DNA of 36,546 nt from Elusimicrobiota bacterium (GCA_021730935.1 JAKFYJ010000017.1:1-36546); one strand, 5' to 3'. Counted from the first letter of the stretch, positions 16,717 through 25,451 are shown. Translations and numbers: made by a program. Notes: generated from the sequence alone by a model not told the origin.

Positions 16717-17808
16717 ATGGCGCAGGAAATCCGCACATCGCTTTCTCCCAAGGCCCTCCTCAAAGGCCGGCTCCTATATCGGTTAAATTTCGCCGCCGTC
16801 CTCAACACGCCTGAATCGGAATTCGCAAAACTGATCGCGGACCTCGAGCAAGACCCGTTCGTCCAGAAGCTTTTTCACCCGAAAGACCAGTCGTTAAAGA
16901 TCATATCGCGCAAAAGATATCCCAACACGCGGCTCTCTTCAAGCTTTTATGAGATCGACGAGGGACGGGTCATCGACTCTTCGGGGACGGTGGATGTGCA
17001 GTCGCTTTTGAGCCGGAGGAAAGGCCTGGCGGAGCTGATCCTCAAAATTGGGCGCGAGAATTTCGAGAAATACTTTTTATACCGCGACGAAGCCCTCTCT
17101 CCCGAGGATATCAGCAGGGCCTGCGGGATCACGGCGGACCAGACGAAAGAAATCATCTCGCTCCTTCTGGACCTTTCCATCCATTCCGAATTTTTTCATC
17201 CTTCAACGATCGCGCCCGAAGGCGCCCTGCATTACACCGTGATCGCCCGCATCGACCTTGAAAACGACAGGCCGGTGATATCCTATTTGTCCCCGCACCT
17301 GGCCGGGGGAAGATACATGGTGAACCGCGACCGCCTCACGGGGCTCAAAAAAACGCTCACGCCCGACGAGAAGAAAAAACTCAAAGATGTTTTATCCAAA
17401 ATCGACTGGATCAACCTCCGGCAGGACACGATGCAGAAAATCGTGAGCGCCTGGGTGCTCCGCCAGGAAGGCTATCTCCGCTCCGGCGCTCCTGAAGCCC
17501 AGCTTCCCTTCACCCAGCGCAACCTCTCCGCTCAGCTCAAGCTCGCGCCCTCCACCATCAGCCGCGCCCTGTTCGGAAAAAGCGTCATCCTCCCCTGGAA
17601 TCAGGAAAAGCCGCTCAAGGATTTGTTCATGAACAAGCGCAGTTCCGCCATCCGCTGGGTTTCGGAAATTCTCGAAAGCCTCCCGGAACCCGAGAGGAAA
17701 TCCATTTCAGATTCCCAGCTCAAAGACCTGCTCCAGCAGCGGCATAAACTTAAAGCGTCCCGCAGGTCCGTGAACCTCTATCGCAGGGCCGCGCAAAACC
17801 AGCCATGA
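16717..17808 (+). CDS. Divergent sigma-54 (RpoN)-like protein, copy 1
   Basis: A 363-residue protein whose layout follows sigma-54. Residues about 8-50 resemble Region I (regular leucines ending in LIADLEQDPFVQKLF, compare LE.NPLL) but lack its glutamines. About 105-155 resemble the core-binding helices (FEKYFLYRDEALSPEDISRA). About 215-255 carry the SRNDTL-like stretch INLRQDTMQKIVSAWVLRQ. Residues 262-290 are the helix-turn-helix (RNLSAQLKLAPSTISRALF; RpoN has DIA...STISRV). The end has SDSQLKDLLQ and then S348-R356 SRRSVNLYR where RpoN has ARRTVAKYR. Promoter recognition at the -24 element is therefore likely altered. The gene overlaps acetate kinase (ATGA) and has a homologue at 18907-19992. 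It may be an alternative sigma-54-type factor or a non-initiating competitor. Homology is judged by eye. Confidence 0.7.
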   Translation: MAQEIRTSLSPKALLKGRLLYRLNFAAVLNTPESEFAKLIADLEQDPFVQKLFHPKDQSLKIISRKRYPNTRLSSSFYEIDEGRVIDSSGTVDVQSLLSRRKGLAELILKIGRENFEKYFLYRDEALSPEDISRACGITADQTKEIISLLLDLSIHSEFFHPSTIAPEGALHYTVIARIDLENDRPVISYLSPHLAGGRYMVNRDRLTGLKKTLTPDEKKKLKDVLSKIDWINLRQDTMQKIVSAWVLRQEGYLRSGAPEAQLPFTQRNLSAQLKLAPSTISRALFGKSVILPWNQEKPLKDLFMNKRSSAIRWVSEILESLPEPERKSISDSQLKDLLQQRHKLKASRRSVNLYRRAAQNQP

Positions 17809-18899
17809 ACTCTTTCATCCTCAATTCAGGTTCAAGCTCCTTCAAATATCAAATCCTCTCCATGCCCGAGGAAAAAGTCCTGGCTCAGGGGATCCGGGAA
17901 AACATCGTTCCGTCGGAAGAAATCCTGGCGCCGCTCATTCAGGAAGTGACCCAGGGTTTCAAGATCGATCAAATCTGCCACCGCGTCGTGCACGGGGGAG
18001 AAAAATATAAGCACGCCGTCCGCGTGACTGAAGAAGTCTGCCAGGACATTCAGGCTTTGGCCGACATCGCCCCGCTCCATAACCCAGCCAACCTCGCCGG
18101 CATCCGCGCCTGCCAAAGAGCGTTTCCCGAAATTCCCAACAACGCCGTCTTCGACACCGCTTTCCACCAGACGCTTCCGCCCAAGGCCTATCTTTACGGC
18201 CTGCCCTATGAACTCTACGAGAAATATAAAATCCGAAAATATGGGTTCCACGGGATCTCCCACAAATATGTTTCCAGGAAAGCCATGGAAATCCTCAGGG
18301 AAAGCATCAAGGATTACAGGATCGTGAGCTGTCACTTGGGGAGCGGAGCGAGCATCTGCGCGATCGAAGGGGGCAAAAGCATCGAAATTTCCATGGGCTT
18401 CACGCCTTTGGACGGCGTCATGATGGGGACCCGTTCGGGCTCGTTCGATCCTGAAATCGTGATTTATCTCCTGCGGAAAGGATATACCCTCGAACAAGTG
18501 GAAGACATGATGTTCAGGAAGGGCGGCCTCAAAGGGATTTCAGATTCCAGCCACGACGTGCGCGAACTCCGCGAAGATGAACTGAAAGGCAGGCACAGAA
18601 GCGAACTCGCCTTCGAAATGTTCGTCTATCGCATCCAGAGGTTCATCGCCTCCTATGCCGCGGCGCTTGGGGGCATTGACCTCCTGATCTTCACGGGGGG
18701 GATCGGCGAGAAAGCCCATTTCCTGCGCAGGCGGATCTGCGAGAAATACGAATTCTTCAACCTCCGGCTGGACAACCGGAAAAACCGCGCGAACGAAACG
18801 GTCATTTCCGACGCCGAATCAAAAGTCCTGGTGATGGTGGTCCCGACGAACGAGGAACTGCAGATCGCGAGGGAATGTCACGCGATGAAGAAGGCCTGA
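17805..18899 (+). CDS. ackA: Acetate kinase
   Basis: A 364-residue acetate kinase making ATP and acetate from acetyl phosphate, in the cytoplasm. Family motifs are intact: N7 and K14 in NSGSSSFKYQ, R60 in HRVVHGG, D117 in FDTAFHQ, H149 in YGFHGISHKYVS, the GTRSGSFDP loop, FTGGIGE and the C-terminal TNEELQIARE. The protein is about 35 residues shorter than the usual 400; R60 corresponds to R91 of well-studied enzymes, so the loss is in the N-terminal region between K14 and R60, outside the catalytic residues. The start ATG overlaps the stop of the RpoN-like gene. No phosphotransacetylase is nearby. Its stop is 7 bp from the stop of the convergent RpoN-like copy 2. Confidence 0.95.
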   Translation: MNSFILNSGSSSFKYQILSMPEEKVLAQGIRENIVPSEEILAPLIQEVTQGFKIDQICHRVVHGGEKYKHAVRVTEEVCQDIQALADIAPLHNPANLAGIRACQRAFPEIPNNAVFDTAFHQTLPPKAYLYGLPYELYEKYKIRKYGFHGISHKYVSRKAMEILRESIKDYRIVSCHLGSGASICAIEGGKSIEISMGFTPLDGVMMGTRSGSFDPEIVIYLLRKGYTLEQVEDMMFRKGGLKGISDSSHDVRELREDELKGRHRSELAFEMFVYRIQRFIASYAAALGGIDLLIFTGGIGEKAHFLRRRICEKYEFFNLRLDNRKNRANETVISDAESKVLVMVVPTNEELQIARECHAMKKA

Positions 18900-18906
18900 G
18901 CGGAAA

Positions 18907-19992
18907 TCAGTTTTTCTTTCTAAGGTTTTTCAAAATCTCGTTTCGATAGACGTTCACAGACCTGCGGGAAAGCTTGATCCCGAAATCCCTTTCCAGAACG
19001 CCCTGAATCTCCTTGTCCGTGAGCGCGCCGTTGCCGCGGATGAAGCCCGTCAGTTTCCTCTTGTTGATGTCCTTTCTTGACGGAAAAAACTCGCAGATGG
19101 AAACCTCCTGATCCTCAAAAACCAGAACAGACCGGTCCTGTATGGCGCGGCAAACAGCGGCGGGAGTGACTTTGAGTTCCTGAGCCGCCTCCTTCTGAGA
19201 GAGGGGCCTCAAATGGTCCCAGTCGCGGTTCAGGAAAAACGCCACCTGCCATTTGGGAAGGAGCGTCAACACTCTGAAAATCAAAGTCCGGCGCGAATTA
19301 ATCATCTCCAGGTTTCGGAGGGTGTCCTGAATCGATTTTTTTTCCTTGTCGGTCAAGACCGAGTCTTTCAGCTTCTTCAGCTTTTCATAATCGACTTTAT
19401 AGGTGCCCAAAGCCATCCCTGGGGAAAAAAATGAAATTTCCGTCTGTCCGCCGGTGACGCCGTGAATCTGGGCCAGACAGGTGCTCCGCTCGCTCGCCAC
19501 GATCCCGGGCGCTGTTTTTGAAGCGAAGAAGTCCGGGTTCATCATGACGGCGTCGGTCAAAGCCCTCACCTGCTTCACAAACTCTTCGCTCACGCCCAAT
19601 TCAGAGGAGATCTCGCGGACCGTTTTTTCTCCGTCTTCATAAAGAAAATATTTTTCATATCGTTCCACGCCCATCGTTTTGATTTTCTCGACGAGGCCGG
19701 ATTGCTTCTCAAGCACGGATTCAATTTCAGGGCTGGACGGGGCCTGAGTTTTTTCGGGGATTTCATAAAACGAAGTTGAAAGCCGGCTCCCGGGGAACCG
19801 GGCACGGGAAAACACTTTCCAATCCGGGTGCTCGGCGCGGAACAGTTTCTGGAAGAGGGGATCGGATTCAAGCAGTTGGGTCAGGCGGGAAGCGTCTTCC
19901 TCTGACATTTCAAGGACATTGGAAAAGCGCATCGCGAGCCGCGCCGAAAGCTGAGCGCGGTTGGCAAGCCGTAAGGTTGAAGTTTCTGCCAT
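18907..19992 (-). CDS. Divergent sigma-54 (RpoN)-like protein, copy 2
   Basis: A 361-residue homologue of the product of 16717-17808. Shared blocks include DPLFQKLF, SRARFPGSRLSTSFYEI and YEKYFLYEDG. It shows the same sigma-54 order: a glutamine-poor Region I-like N-terminus (LANRAQLSARLAMRFSNVLE), core-binding helices with ISSELGVSEEFVKQ, an NSRRTLIFRVLTLL stretch, a helix-turn-helix (KEAAQELKVTPAAVCRAI), then LTDKEIQGVLERDFGI and the box S342-R350 SRRSVNVYR. Both copies thus replace ARRTVAKYR with the same SRRSVN.YR pattern, so they form a distinct family. GAGGGAG lies immediately before the ATG with almost no spacer. It converges on acetate kinase. Whether it binds RNA polymerase is untested; a role as alternative factor or antagonist is inferred. 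Confidence 0.7.
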   Translation of the reverse strand: MAETSTLRLANRAQLSARLAMRFSNVLEMSEEDASRLTQLLESDPLFQKLFRAEHPDWKVFSRARFPGSRLSTSFYEIPEKTQAPSSPEIESVLEKQSGLVEKIKTMGVERYEKYFLYEDGEKTVREISSELGVSEEFVKQVRALTDAVMMNPDFFASKTAPGIVASERSTCLAQIHGVTGGQTEISFFSPGMALGTYKVDYEKLKKLKDSVLTDKEKKSIQDTLRNLEMINSRRTLIFRVLTLLPKWQVAFFLNRDWDHLRPLSQKEAAQELKVTPAAVCRAIQDRSVLVFEDQEVSICEFFPSRKDINKRKLTGFIRGNGALTDKEIQGVLERDFGIKLSRRSVNVYRNEILKNLRKKN

Positions 19993-20059
19993 CTCCCTCG
20001 GAAGCGTATCAGGGAAAGGGGCTTATTTCAAGAGGGAAAAAAGGGTTGGATTGAAAACT

Positions 20060-20149
20060 TGGCGGAGGGGGAGAGATTCGAACTCTCGGTCCCGGTTAAA
20101 GGACACACGCTTTCCAGGCGAGCCGTTTAAGCCACTCACGCACCCCTCC
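20060..20149 (-). tRNA. tRNA-Ser (anticodon GGA)
   Basis: Read on the minus strand, the acceptor 5' arm GGAGGGG (20149-20143) pairs perfectly with CCCCTCC (20070-20064), followed by discriminator G and an encoded CCA (20062-20060). The anticodon loop contains CTGGAAA with anticodon GGA (UCC/UCU codons). A long variable arm and the T-loop GTTCGAATC fit a serine tRNA. It lies 30 bp after the kinase gene at 20180-22018, in the same direction. Confidence 0.96.
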
Positions 20150-20179
20150 TTGAGAATCAGGTTATGTATTCTATAAAAA

Positions 20180-22018
20180 TCAGCGGCCAAAAAAACGCGA
20201 GAGCCAACTTTTCTTCTGCTCTGCCGCTTTCTGCGCCTGAGTTTTCTGAGTTTCCTTGACGGCGGATTCGGGGACCAGAGGCAGGGTGAACCAGAATGTC
20301 GTGCCCTTGCCCTCTTCGCTTTCAAAACCGATTTCGCCCTGATGAAGCTCAATAATTTTTTTGGTGATATAAAGTCCGAGCCCCGTTCCGGGCGTATCCA
20401 TCTTCTGTGTTTGTTTCAGCTGGAAAAATTTCTGGAATATTTTTTCCTGGTCCGCCTTGGGGATGCCCGGCCCCGTGTCCGTCACAGAAATCCTGACAGC
20501 CAGGGGGGACGACTTCGTTGTGAGGGTGATTTTTCCTTCCTTCGGGGTGAACTTGATGGCGTTGGAAAGGAGGTTCACCAGCACCTGGATGATGCGGTCC
20601 GCGTCCGCCATGACTCTCGGAACTGGCCCTTCAGGAGCATAAGACAATGAAATCTGTTTGTTCTGCGCCCAGGGGAGAAGGCTGGTGACAATGTCGTTCA
20701 AAAGCGCTTTGGTGTCGAGCGGCTTGGTGTTGATGGTGATCCTGCCTTCGGCAATTTTGGCGAAATCGAGGATATCGTTGATCAGCCGCGCGAGCCGGTC
20801 AATGTTCCGGTTGGCGATGTTGAGCATGTTCTTTTGAGAATCTGAAAATTTTATCTCATCGTCGGTCGCAAGCGTCCCCAAAGACGCTTTGATCGCGGTG
20901 AGGGGGCTCCGGAGCTCGTGCGTGACATTGGCCAAAAACTGGTCCTGCATCCTCTGCATTTCGCGCTGTTTGGCGATGTCGGTCAGGATCGACATGATTC
21001 CCACCACTCTGCCGTCGGGGTTTTCAATCATGGCGGTGCTCTGTTTGATGAGCCTCTGAGTGGCCAGGTTGCTCTGAATCAAAACTTCCCTGGAAATCGA
21101 GCGGTCGGAAGGGGTTCCAAACTCTTTGGCAAAAGTGATCATGATTTCGTCGCCCGCAAGCTCGTCCACTTTCCGGCCTTTCACTTCATTGAAACTTTTT
21201 CCGTATATTTTTTCCGCCACAGGGTTCATCATCACGATTTTCCCTTCCAGGTCCACGACCATCACGCCTTCCGCGACGTTCTGCACGACGGATTCGGTCC
21301 GCTCCTGCTCGTTCGTGACCTTCTGTTTTTCCTCTTTGATCGCGTGAGTGGCTTTTTCCACCTGCTGGTTCAGTTCGCCCTGAATCTGACGGAAAATGAT
21401 TTCATAGATTTTCTTTTGGTCTTCCGGATCAGGAATGGCCTGGCTGATGATTTCCCTCAGCATGTTGTCGAGGGACATGTTCTCCATCTTCTGCATGATG
21501 GAAGAGGTTTTTTCGCGGTTTGACTCCGCAGTTCTCGCGGGACCGCCGTCTCCGCCCTCAACGGGGTCTCCCTTCTCTGAAACTTTGGAGAAGAAAGCGG
21601 CGTTGATGGAAATGTTCGTCACTTTTTCATCGGTCAGGAATTTTGAAAACTCTTCCGGGTTCTTCATGTCCTCTTTTTTGCCCGTGAACAGTTTATAGAA
21701 GGAAGAAATTTCTGAGACGGCGAGCCCGCGCTTGAACGTGAGGCTATAAAGATGGTTCTTTTCAAAAAATTGGACCAGCATCTGCTGGATGGAGGCAATG
21801 CCGTTGAGGATCGTTCCGTTCAGGAGAAGTTTGCCCTCGGAAGTCGCAAGCACCACTTCGGGTTCGTCTTTCAGGAAAGCGTCAAGACTTTCAAACGAAG
21901 CCTTGACCGATTCCTGAACGAGAGGATGGTTCAGGGAATAAAGGTTGATCCGGCTGAGCGTTTTGCCGAAATGCGCCAAAAATTCATCGAAATTTGCAGA
22001 CGCTGATTTATCCGTCAT
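20180..22018 (-). CDS. Soluble PAS-domain sensor histidine kinase
   Basis: A 612-residue kinase without membrane helices. Residues 1-145 form an unassigned N-terminal domain (SRINLYSLNHPLVQESVKA, LLLNGTILNG). A helical linker (about 165-240) leads to a PAS domain, about 240-345 (AEGVMVVDLEGKIVMMNPVA). HisKA has H367 in NVTHELRSPLTAI. The ATPase domain has VLVNLLSNAIKFTPKEGK, TDTGPGIP and GTGLGLYITKKIIELHQG. All catalytic motifs are present. The ATG shares one base with the stop of the AsmA-like gene (TAATG), so it is the third gene of a minus-strand operon. No response regulator gene lies beside it; its partner is unknown, though the receiver at 589 is one candidate in the window. The signal is probably cytoplasmic (inference from the missing TM helices). 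Confidence 0.92.
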   Translation of the reverse strand: MTDKSASANFDEFLAHFGKTLSRINLYSLNHPLVQESVKASFESLDAFLKDEPEVVLATSEGKLLLNGTILNGIASIQQMLVQFFEKNHLYSLTFKRGLAVSEISSFYKLFTGKKEDMKNPEEFSKFLTDEKVTNISINAAFFSKVSEKGDPVEGGDGGPARTAESNREKTSSIMQKMENMSLDNMLREIISQAIPDPEDQKKIYEIIFRQIQGELNQQVEKATHAIKEEKQKVTNEQERTESVVQNVAEGVMVVDLEGKIVMMNPVAEKIYGKSFNEVKGRKVDELAGDEIMITFAKEFGTPSDRSISREVLIQSNLATQRLIKQSTAMIENPDGRVVGIMSILTDIAKQREMQRMQDQFLANVTHELRSPLTAIKASLGTLATDDEIKFSDSQKNMLNIANRNIDRLARLINDILDFAKIAEGRITINTKPLDTKALLNDIVTSLLPWAQNKQISLSYAPEGPVPRVMADADRIIQVLVNLLSNAIKFTPKEGKITLTTKSSPLAVRISVTDTGPGIPKADQEKIFQKFFQLKQTQKMDTPGTGLGLYITKKIIELHQGEIGFESEEGKGTTFWFTLPLVPESAVKETQKTQAQKAAEQKKSWLSRFFGR

Positions 22019-24192
22019 TATCTTTTGAATATTCCTTCAAGAAGTTTTTTGCCTTCGTTCTGCAGAACGTCAGCGGCTTTCTTTTTGATTTCGTCCGTCG
22101 CTTTTTCAACCGCTTTTTTCTGCATTTGAGATGTGTCGAGAACCGGTTTCCAGCTTCCTTTCATTTTGAACGCGAAGGTCGGCCGCCCCTCGGCATCATT
22201 GGAGAATTCCGCCATCGTTCCGCCGAGCGAGCCCTTGGGCAGTTTTGCCGTGAGCGTCATGTCCGGCAAGGAGGTCGGCAAATAAACCGTTCCTTTGGCA
22301 TAAAGATCGGCAACGGGGGAATTGATCTGAAAATCGTCGGTCCTGCCCGTGCCGTTCGTGAAATTCATGTGCCCGCCCATCTTTGTGAAAGCCAGAGCGG
22401 AAGGATCGGAATGGAGGATGGGAGCAATCGTTGCGAGCAGGGGGATTTTATTGATCTTCCCGTTCCCCATTTGAAAATCAGCCGTTCCGTTGATCTTGTC
22501 CAGGATGGGCGTCACACCGGCAAGTTTCCAGGACACCGAAGTGTTTTGTCCGTCGAATTTGGGATAGAGGAGTTTCGCGATTTTGACTTGTCCCTGAGTC
22601 TTGATCACGGGACCTTTGTATGCCGCCTGTGTTTTGGAGGCGGGTTTTTCGTCCTTGGGAGAGTCAGAACCTTCCTTCTTCTTTTCATCGCTCATAAACA
22701 TGCCCAAATCCAAAGTCTGGAAATTCGCGTTCAGAGTGATGTCCGGATTGGAGAAGTTTTTGACCAGGGCGCTGAGATCAAAGTCCGAACTCCCTTTGTC
22801 TTTGACGCCCATCTTGCCCGCGAGTTTGGAGATTTCCACCTGGTTTTCCGTGAAGCTGACGTCTCCCGAAACCCCTTCGATCGAATATTTATCGACGAGA
22901 GCGCCCAGACCCGACAAGTTCAGTCCGCCGGAATAGGTCAACGCTTTTGGAGTCCCCTGGGCGCTGACCTTGAGCCCGATTTTGCCGGACGGCTGAACAT
23001 TTTTCGCGGCCGAAATCATCCCTGCAAGCCCTTGGATGTCGAAGGGGCCCGAGCCGAGCTCAATTTTTATGACAGGATTGCCGGACTGAATATTTTTGAC
23101 GCTGCCCTTGATGACCGGCTCAAAACCACTGAGCTTGAGAGAAAGTTTTTTGATGTCGATGTCATTCTGATTTTTGATGTTCCCCGAGAAGGCCAGAGTC
23201 ATGGGCGTTGACCCGGACTTCGCGAACGCGCCGGAATATCCGATGTCCATTTTGGAAAAATCCGCCTCAAGGTCGCAATCAAAGGAAGTCAAAAGCCCTT
23301 TGATGGAAAGGTTCACGGCGGGGGACCCGGAAAGGGACAGCTCTTTCGGGAGGCTCGCCCAACGGCTGATCTGTTTGAAATCAAAATCCTTCAGCGAGAC
23401 GGAAACATCCAGGTCCGGCTTGGCGAACCCCTGAACTTTGCCCTTGAGATCCAGGGACAGTTCCGCAAGGGTCGCGCTGAGGTTTTCAATGTTGACCCTC
23501 TGAGCGAGAGCGTCCACGACGCATTTGAGCGCCACGGAAGCGTTCACGCTTTTGCCTTTAAAGTTTCCCGCCGCCTTGAGCGAAAAATCCAGGGCCATGG
23601 GTTTGTCCAGTTCGGTCCCCGTGACCGTGAGGTTGATCGGGTTCAAATCCAGTTTTATTTTTTCCGGGCTCTTGTCCACGAACTCAATTTTCCCGTTGAT
23701 CAAGGACGCCTGAGAAATGGTCAGTGAAACGGACTTGGGGCCTTCGTCTTTCGCCATTTCAGGGGCTTTTGGAGCGTCGGCCTTTGCCGGAGGGGATTTC
23801 ATGAGAGTGGAGAAATTGAAAGTTTTGCCGTCGGCGTTCCGGATGACGGTGATTTGGGGGGAATCCAAAATAACTTTGTCGATGGCCAGTTTTTTCTGGA
23901 GGAGCGGCCAGAAATTGATCTTGAGCGTGAAATTTTTGGTTTCAAGGAAAGTCCCGGCCTTAAAGTCCGGATATTCGGAGACGGCGAAATCATGGATCTG
24001 GATCCCTTTGATCAGGCCGACGTCCACGGCGCCCAAACGCGCTTCGCGCCCGAGGTTTTCGGATATTTTCGCGGTGATGATGCCTTTGATTTTTTCCGGC
24101 GGAAACATTTTTTTGAGAGTGAGGACAGCCGCAAAAGCCAGAACCGCAAAAATCCCCGCGGCGATCAAAAGATATTTAAAAAGTTTTTTCAT
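22018..24192 (-). CDS. AsmA-family envelope protein
   Basis: A 724-residue protein with one N-terminal anchor helix (YLLIAAGIFAVLAFAAVL, residues 7-26) followed by a long, beta-rich periplasmic part. Early features are typical of AsmA/TamB-like proteins: a segment leading to GREARLGAVDVGLIKGIQIHDFAV, then FLETKNFTLKINFWPLLQKK and IDKVILDSPQITVIRN. The C-terminal part has the AsmA-like pattern MGNGKINKIPLLATIAP ... FQINSPVADLYAKGTVYLP. Members of this superfamily help lipid transport or outer-membrane assembly; the exact role here is unknown. It starts 2 bp after the OmpA-like gene and its stop shares one base with the kinase start, so the three genes are probably co-transcribed. Confidence 0.85.
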   Translation of the reverse strand: MKKLFKYLLIAAGIFAVLAFAAVLTLKKMFPPEKIKGIITAKISENLGREARLGAVDVGLIKGIQIHDFAVSEYPDFKAGTFLETKNFTLKINFWPLLQKKLAIDKVILDSPQITVIRNADGKTFNFSTLMKSPPAKADAPKAPEMAKDEGPKSVSLTISQASLINGKIEFVDKSPEKIKLDLNPINLTVTGTELDKPMALDFSLKAAGNFKGKSVNASVALKCVVDALAQRVNIENLSATLAELSLDLKGKVQGFAKPDLDVSVSLKDFDFKQISRWASLPKELSLSGSPAVNLSIKGLLTSFDCDLEADFSKMDIGYSGAFAKSGSTPMTLAFSGNIKNQNDIDIKKLSLKLSGFEPVIKGSVKNIQSGNPVIKIELGSGPFDIQGLAGMISAAKNVQPSGKIGLKVSAQGTPKALTYSGGLNLSGLGALVDKYSIEGVSGDVSFTENQVEISKLAGKMGVKDKGSSDFDLSALVKNFSNPDITLNANFQTLDLGMFMSDEKKKEGSDSPKDEKPASKTQAAYKGPVIKTQGQVKIAKLLYPKFDGQNTSVSWKLAGVTPILDKINGTADFQMGNGKINKIPLLATIAPILHSDPSALAFTKMGGHMNFTNGTGRTDDFQINSPVADLYAKGTVYLPTSLPDMTLTAKLPKGSLGGTMAEFSNDAEGRPTFAFKMKGSWKPVLDTSQMQKKAVEKATDEIKKKAADVLQNEGKKLLEGIFKR

Positions 24193-24194
24193 GG

Positions 24195-25322
24195 TTATTG
24201 CGCCGATGTGTCCGGAAGAAAAATCTGGATCTCGATCCGCCGGTTGCGCGCGCGGGTCATGGCGGATTTGTCCCGTCCCACGGGGACATCGTTTCCAAGG
24301 CCCTTCACCGTCAGAGAATTTTTGTCGATGCCCTTCTGGTTGACCAGACTGCTGAAGATCTGCCAGGCGAAATGGCTGGACAAAGCCTTGGCCTCAGCGG
24401 GCGCGGCCTGGGCGTCCACATGGCCGAGGATCACGGCCCGGGCGCCCGGAGTGCCGCTCAGGGTCTGCGCCAGGGGATTCAGAAACGAGGAAGCTTGCGG
24501 TTTGAGAACCGATGTTCGGTCGGCGTTTTGCCCGAAAAGATCCGCCACGGAAATGATGGTCGTCATCTGCAGATATTTTTTGGCGAGATTTTCCTGAGCG
24601 CGAACCGGCGCCTTCACGGGAACAGGAACCGCTTTCCCGAAATAAATTTCAATGGGCGCTGAAGTGTTATGGTTCCCGGCCCTGTCAAAAACCGTGAGCA
24701 TGCCGACGCCTTTCCCAAGGGCCAGAGCGCCCGCGTCCGGTTTCCAGCTCAGGCTTGAAGGCAAGGATCCGGAAGACGACTGGACATAAATTGATTTGCC
24801 CGAAACTTCCTGCGCTTCAAATTTCCAGGATTCAATGCCGGACAAATCCACCGCAGACATGAGGAACCCCACGGAAGGATCCTCGGCCGACGGCTTTTTG
24901 TTCTGGGAAATCGAAACGGTGGGCGGCGTGAAATCGACGGAAACGGTCATCGTGGGCGCGCTCACGATCCCGAGTTTCGTGTCCCACAGAGCGAAAGAGA
25001 TCTGATAATTGCCTTCGGGAACAACCGCCCCGAAATCGTCGAGCCCGTCCCAAAGGAGCTGGGGAGGAACTTTTTTCTGCCCCGAAGAAGACCGCTTCGC
25101 CCCGCCGTTGGCGTCCTCAATGCGGACCTCCCAGTTTTCGATCTTTTTGAATCCCTCCGCAATCACGGGGATGGGGAGAATGTCCCTGGAACCGTCTCTG
25201 TTCGGAGAGAAAAAAGGGTTATCGATCGCGAGGCGGAGTTCGGGGGGCTTTTTGGACCATGAGACCTGGGAAACGGACAAAATTCCAATCACAATTCCTG
25301 CCCAGCGGATTCTGTTTTTCAT
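24195..25322 (-). CDS. OmpA-like peptidoglycan-associated protein with FlgD/Ig-like N-terminal region
   Basis: A 375-residue exported protein. ATG at 25322 is preferred to an in-frame start 17 codons earlier because it gives a clean signal peptide (WAGIVIGILSVSQVSWS) and sits correctly behind a promoter. The first part has FSPNRDGSRDILPIPV and LLWDGLDDFGAVVPEGNYQISF, the FlgD-like/CHU_C pattern of extracellular Ig modules. The second half is an OmpA domain: VILGHVDAQAAPAEAKALS, LTVKGLGNDVPVG and RARNRRIEIQI, keeping the aspartate and arginines used to bind diaminopimelate in peptidoglycan. It probably tethers the envelope to the cell wall. It is the first gene of the operon with AsmA and kinase genes. 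Confidence 0.88.
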   Translation of the reverse strand: MKNRIRWAGIVIGILSVSQVSWSKKPPELRLAIDNPFFSPNRDGSRDILPIPVIAEGFKKIENWEVRIEDANGGAKRSSSGQKKVPPQLLWDGLDDFGAVVPEGNYQISFALWDTKLGIVSAPTMTVSVDFTPPTVSISQNKKPSAEDPSVGFLMSAVDLSGIESWKFEAQEVSGKSIYVQSSSGSLPSSLSWKPDAGALALGKGVGMLTVFDRAGNHNTSAPIEIYFGKAVPVPVKAPVRAQENLAKKYLQMTTIISVADLFGQNADRTSVLKPQASSFLNPLAQTLSGTPGARAVILGHVDAQAAPAEAKALSSHFAWQIFSSLVNQKGIDKNSLTVKGLGNDVPVGRDKSAMTRARNRRIEIQIFLPDTSAQ

Positions 25323-25328
25323 AAAGAG

Positions 25329-25358
25329 ATTATAAGTTTTATACGAGGCAAAATGCAA
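25329..25358 (-). promoter_or_regulatory. Promoter for the OmpA-AsmA-kinase operon
   Basis: On the minus strand -35 TTGCAT (25358-25353) and -10 TATAAT (25334-25329) are 18 bp apart. The expected transcription start falls on or next to the A of the ATG at 25322, so the mRNA would be leaderless; no Shine-Dalgarno is present. Confidence 0.55.
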
Positions 25359-25379
25359 ATTTTCTTTGCCCAAAATGTT

Positions 25380-25401
25380 ACAAAAAGTTTACAAAAAGTT
25401 T
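25380..25401. repeat. Two tandem 11-bp repeats between divergent genes
   Basis: ACAAAAAGTTT occurs twice head-to-tail (25380-25390 and 25391-25401) in the AT-rich space between the OmpA-like gene and the giant gene. It lies about 22 bp upstream of the OmpA operon -35 box and 50 bp before the giant ORF, a fitting place for a regulator to bind. Function not known. Confidence 0.45.
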
Positions 25402-25451
25402 AGGTCAAATGAATGCCGTTCGTGTAAAATATAAGGGATCAAAAACAATCG

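Noticed and set aside
21994-23211. 405-codon plus-strand ORF
   Set aside because: Antisense to the AsmA-like gene and without recognisable domains.
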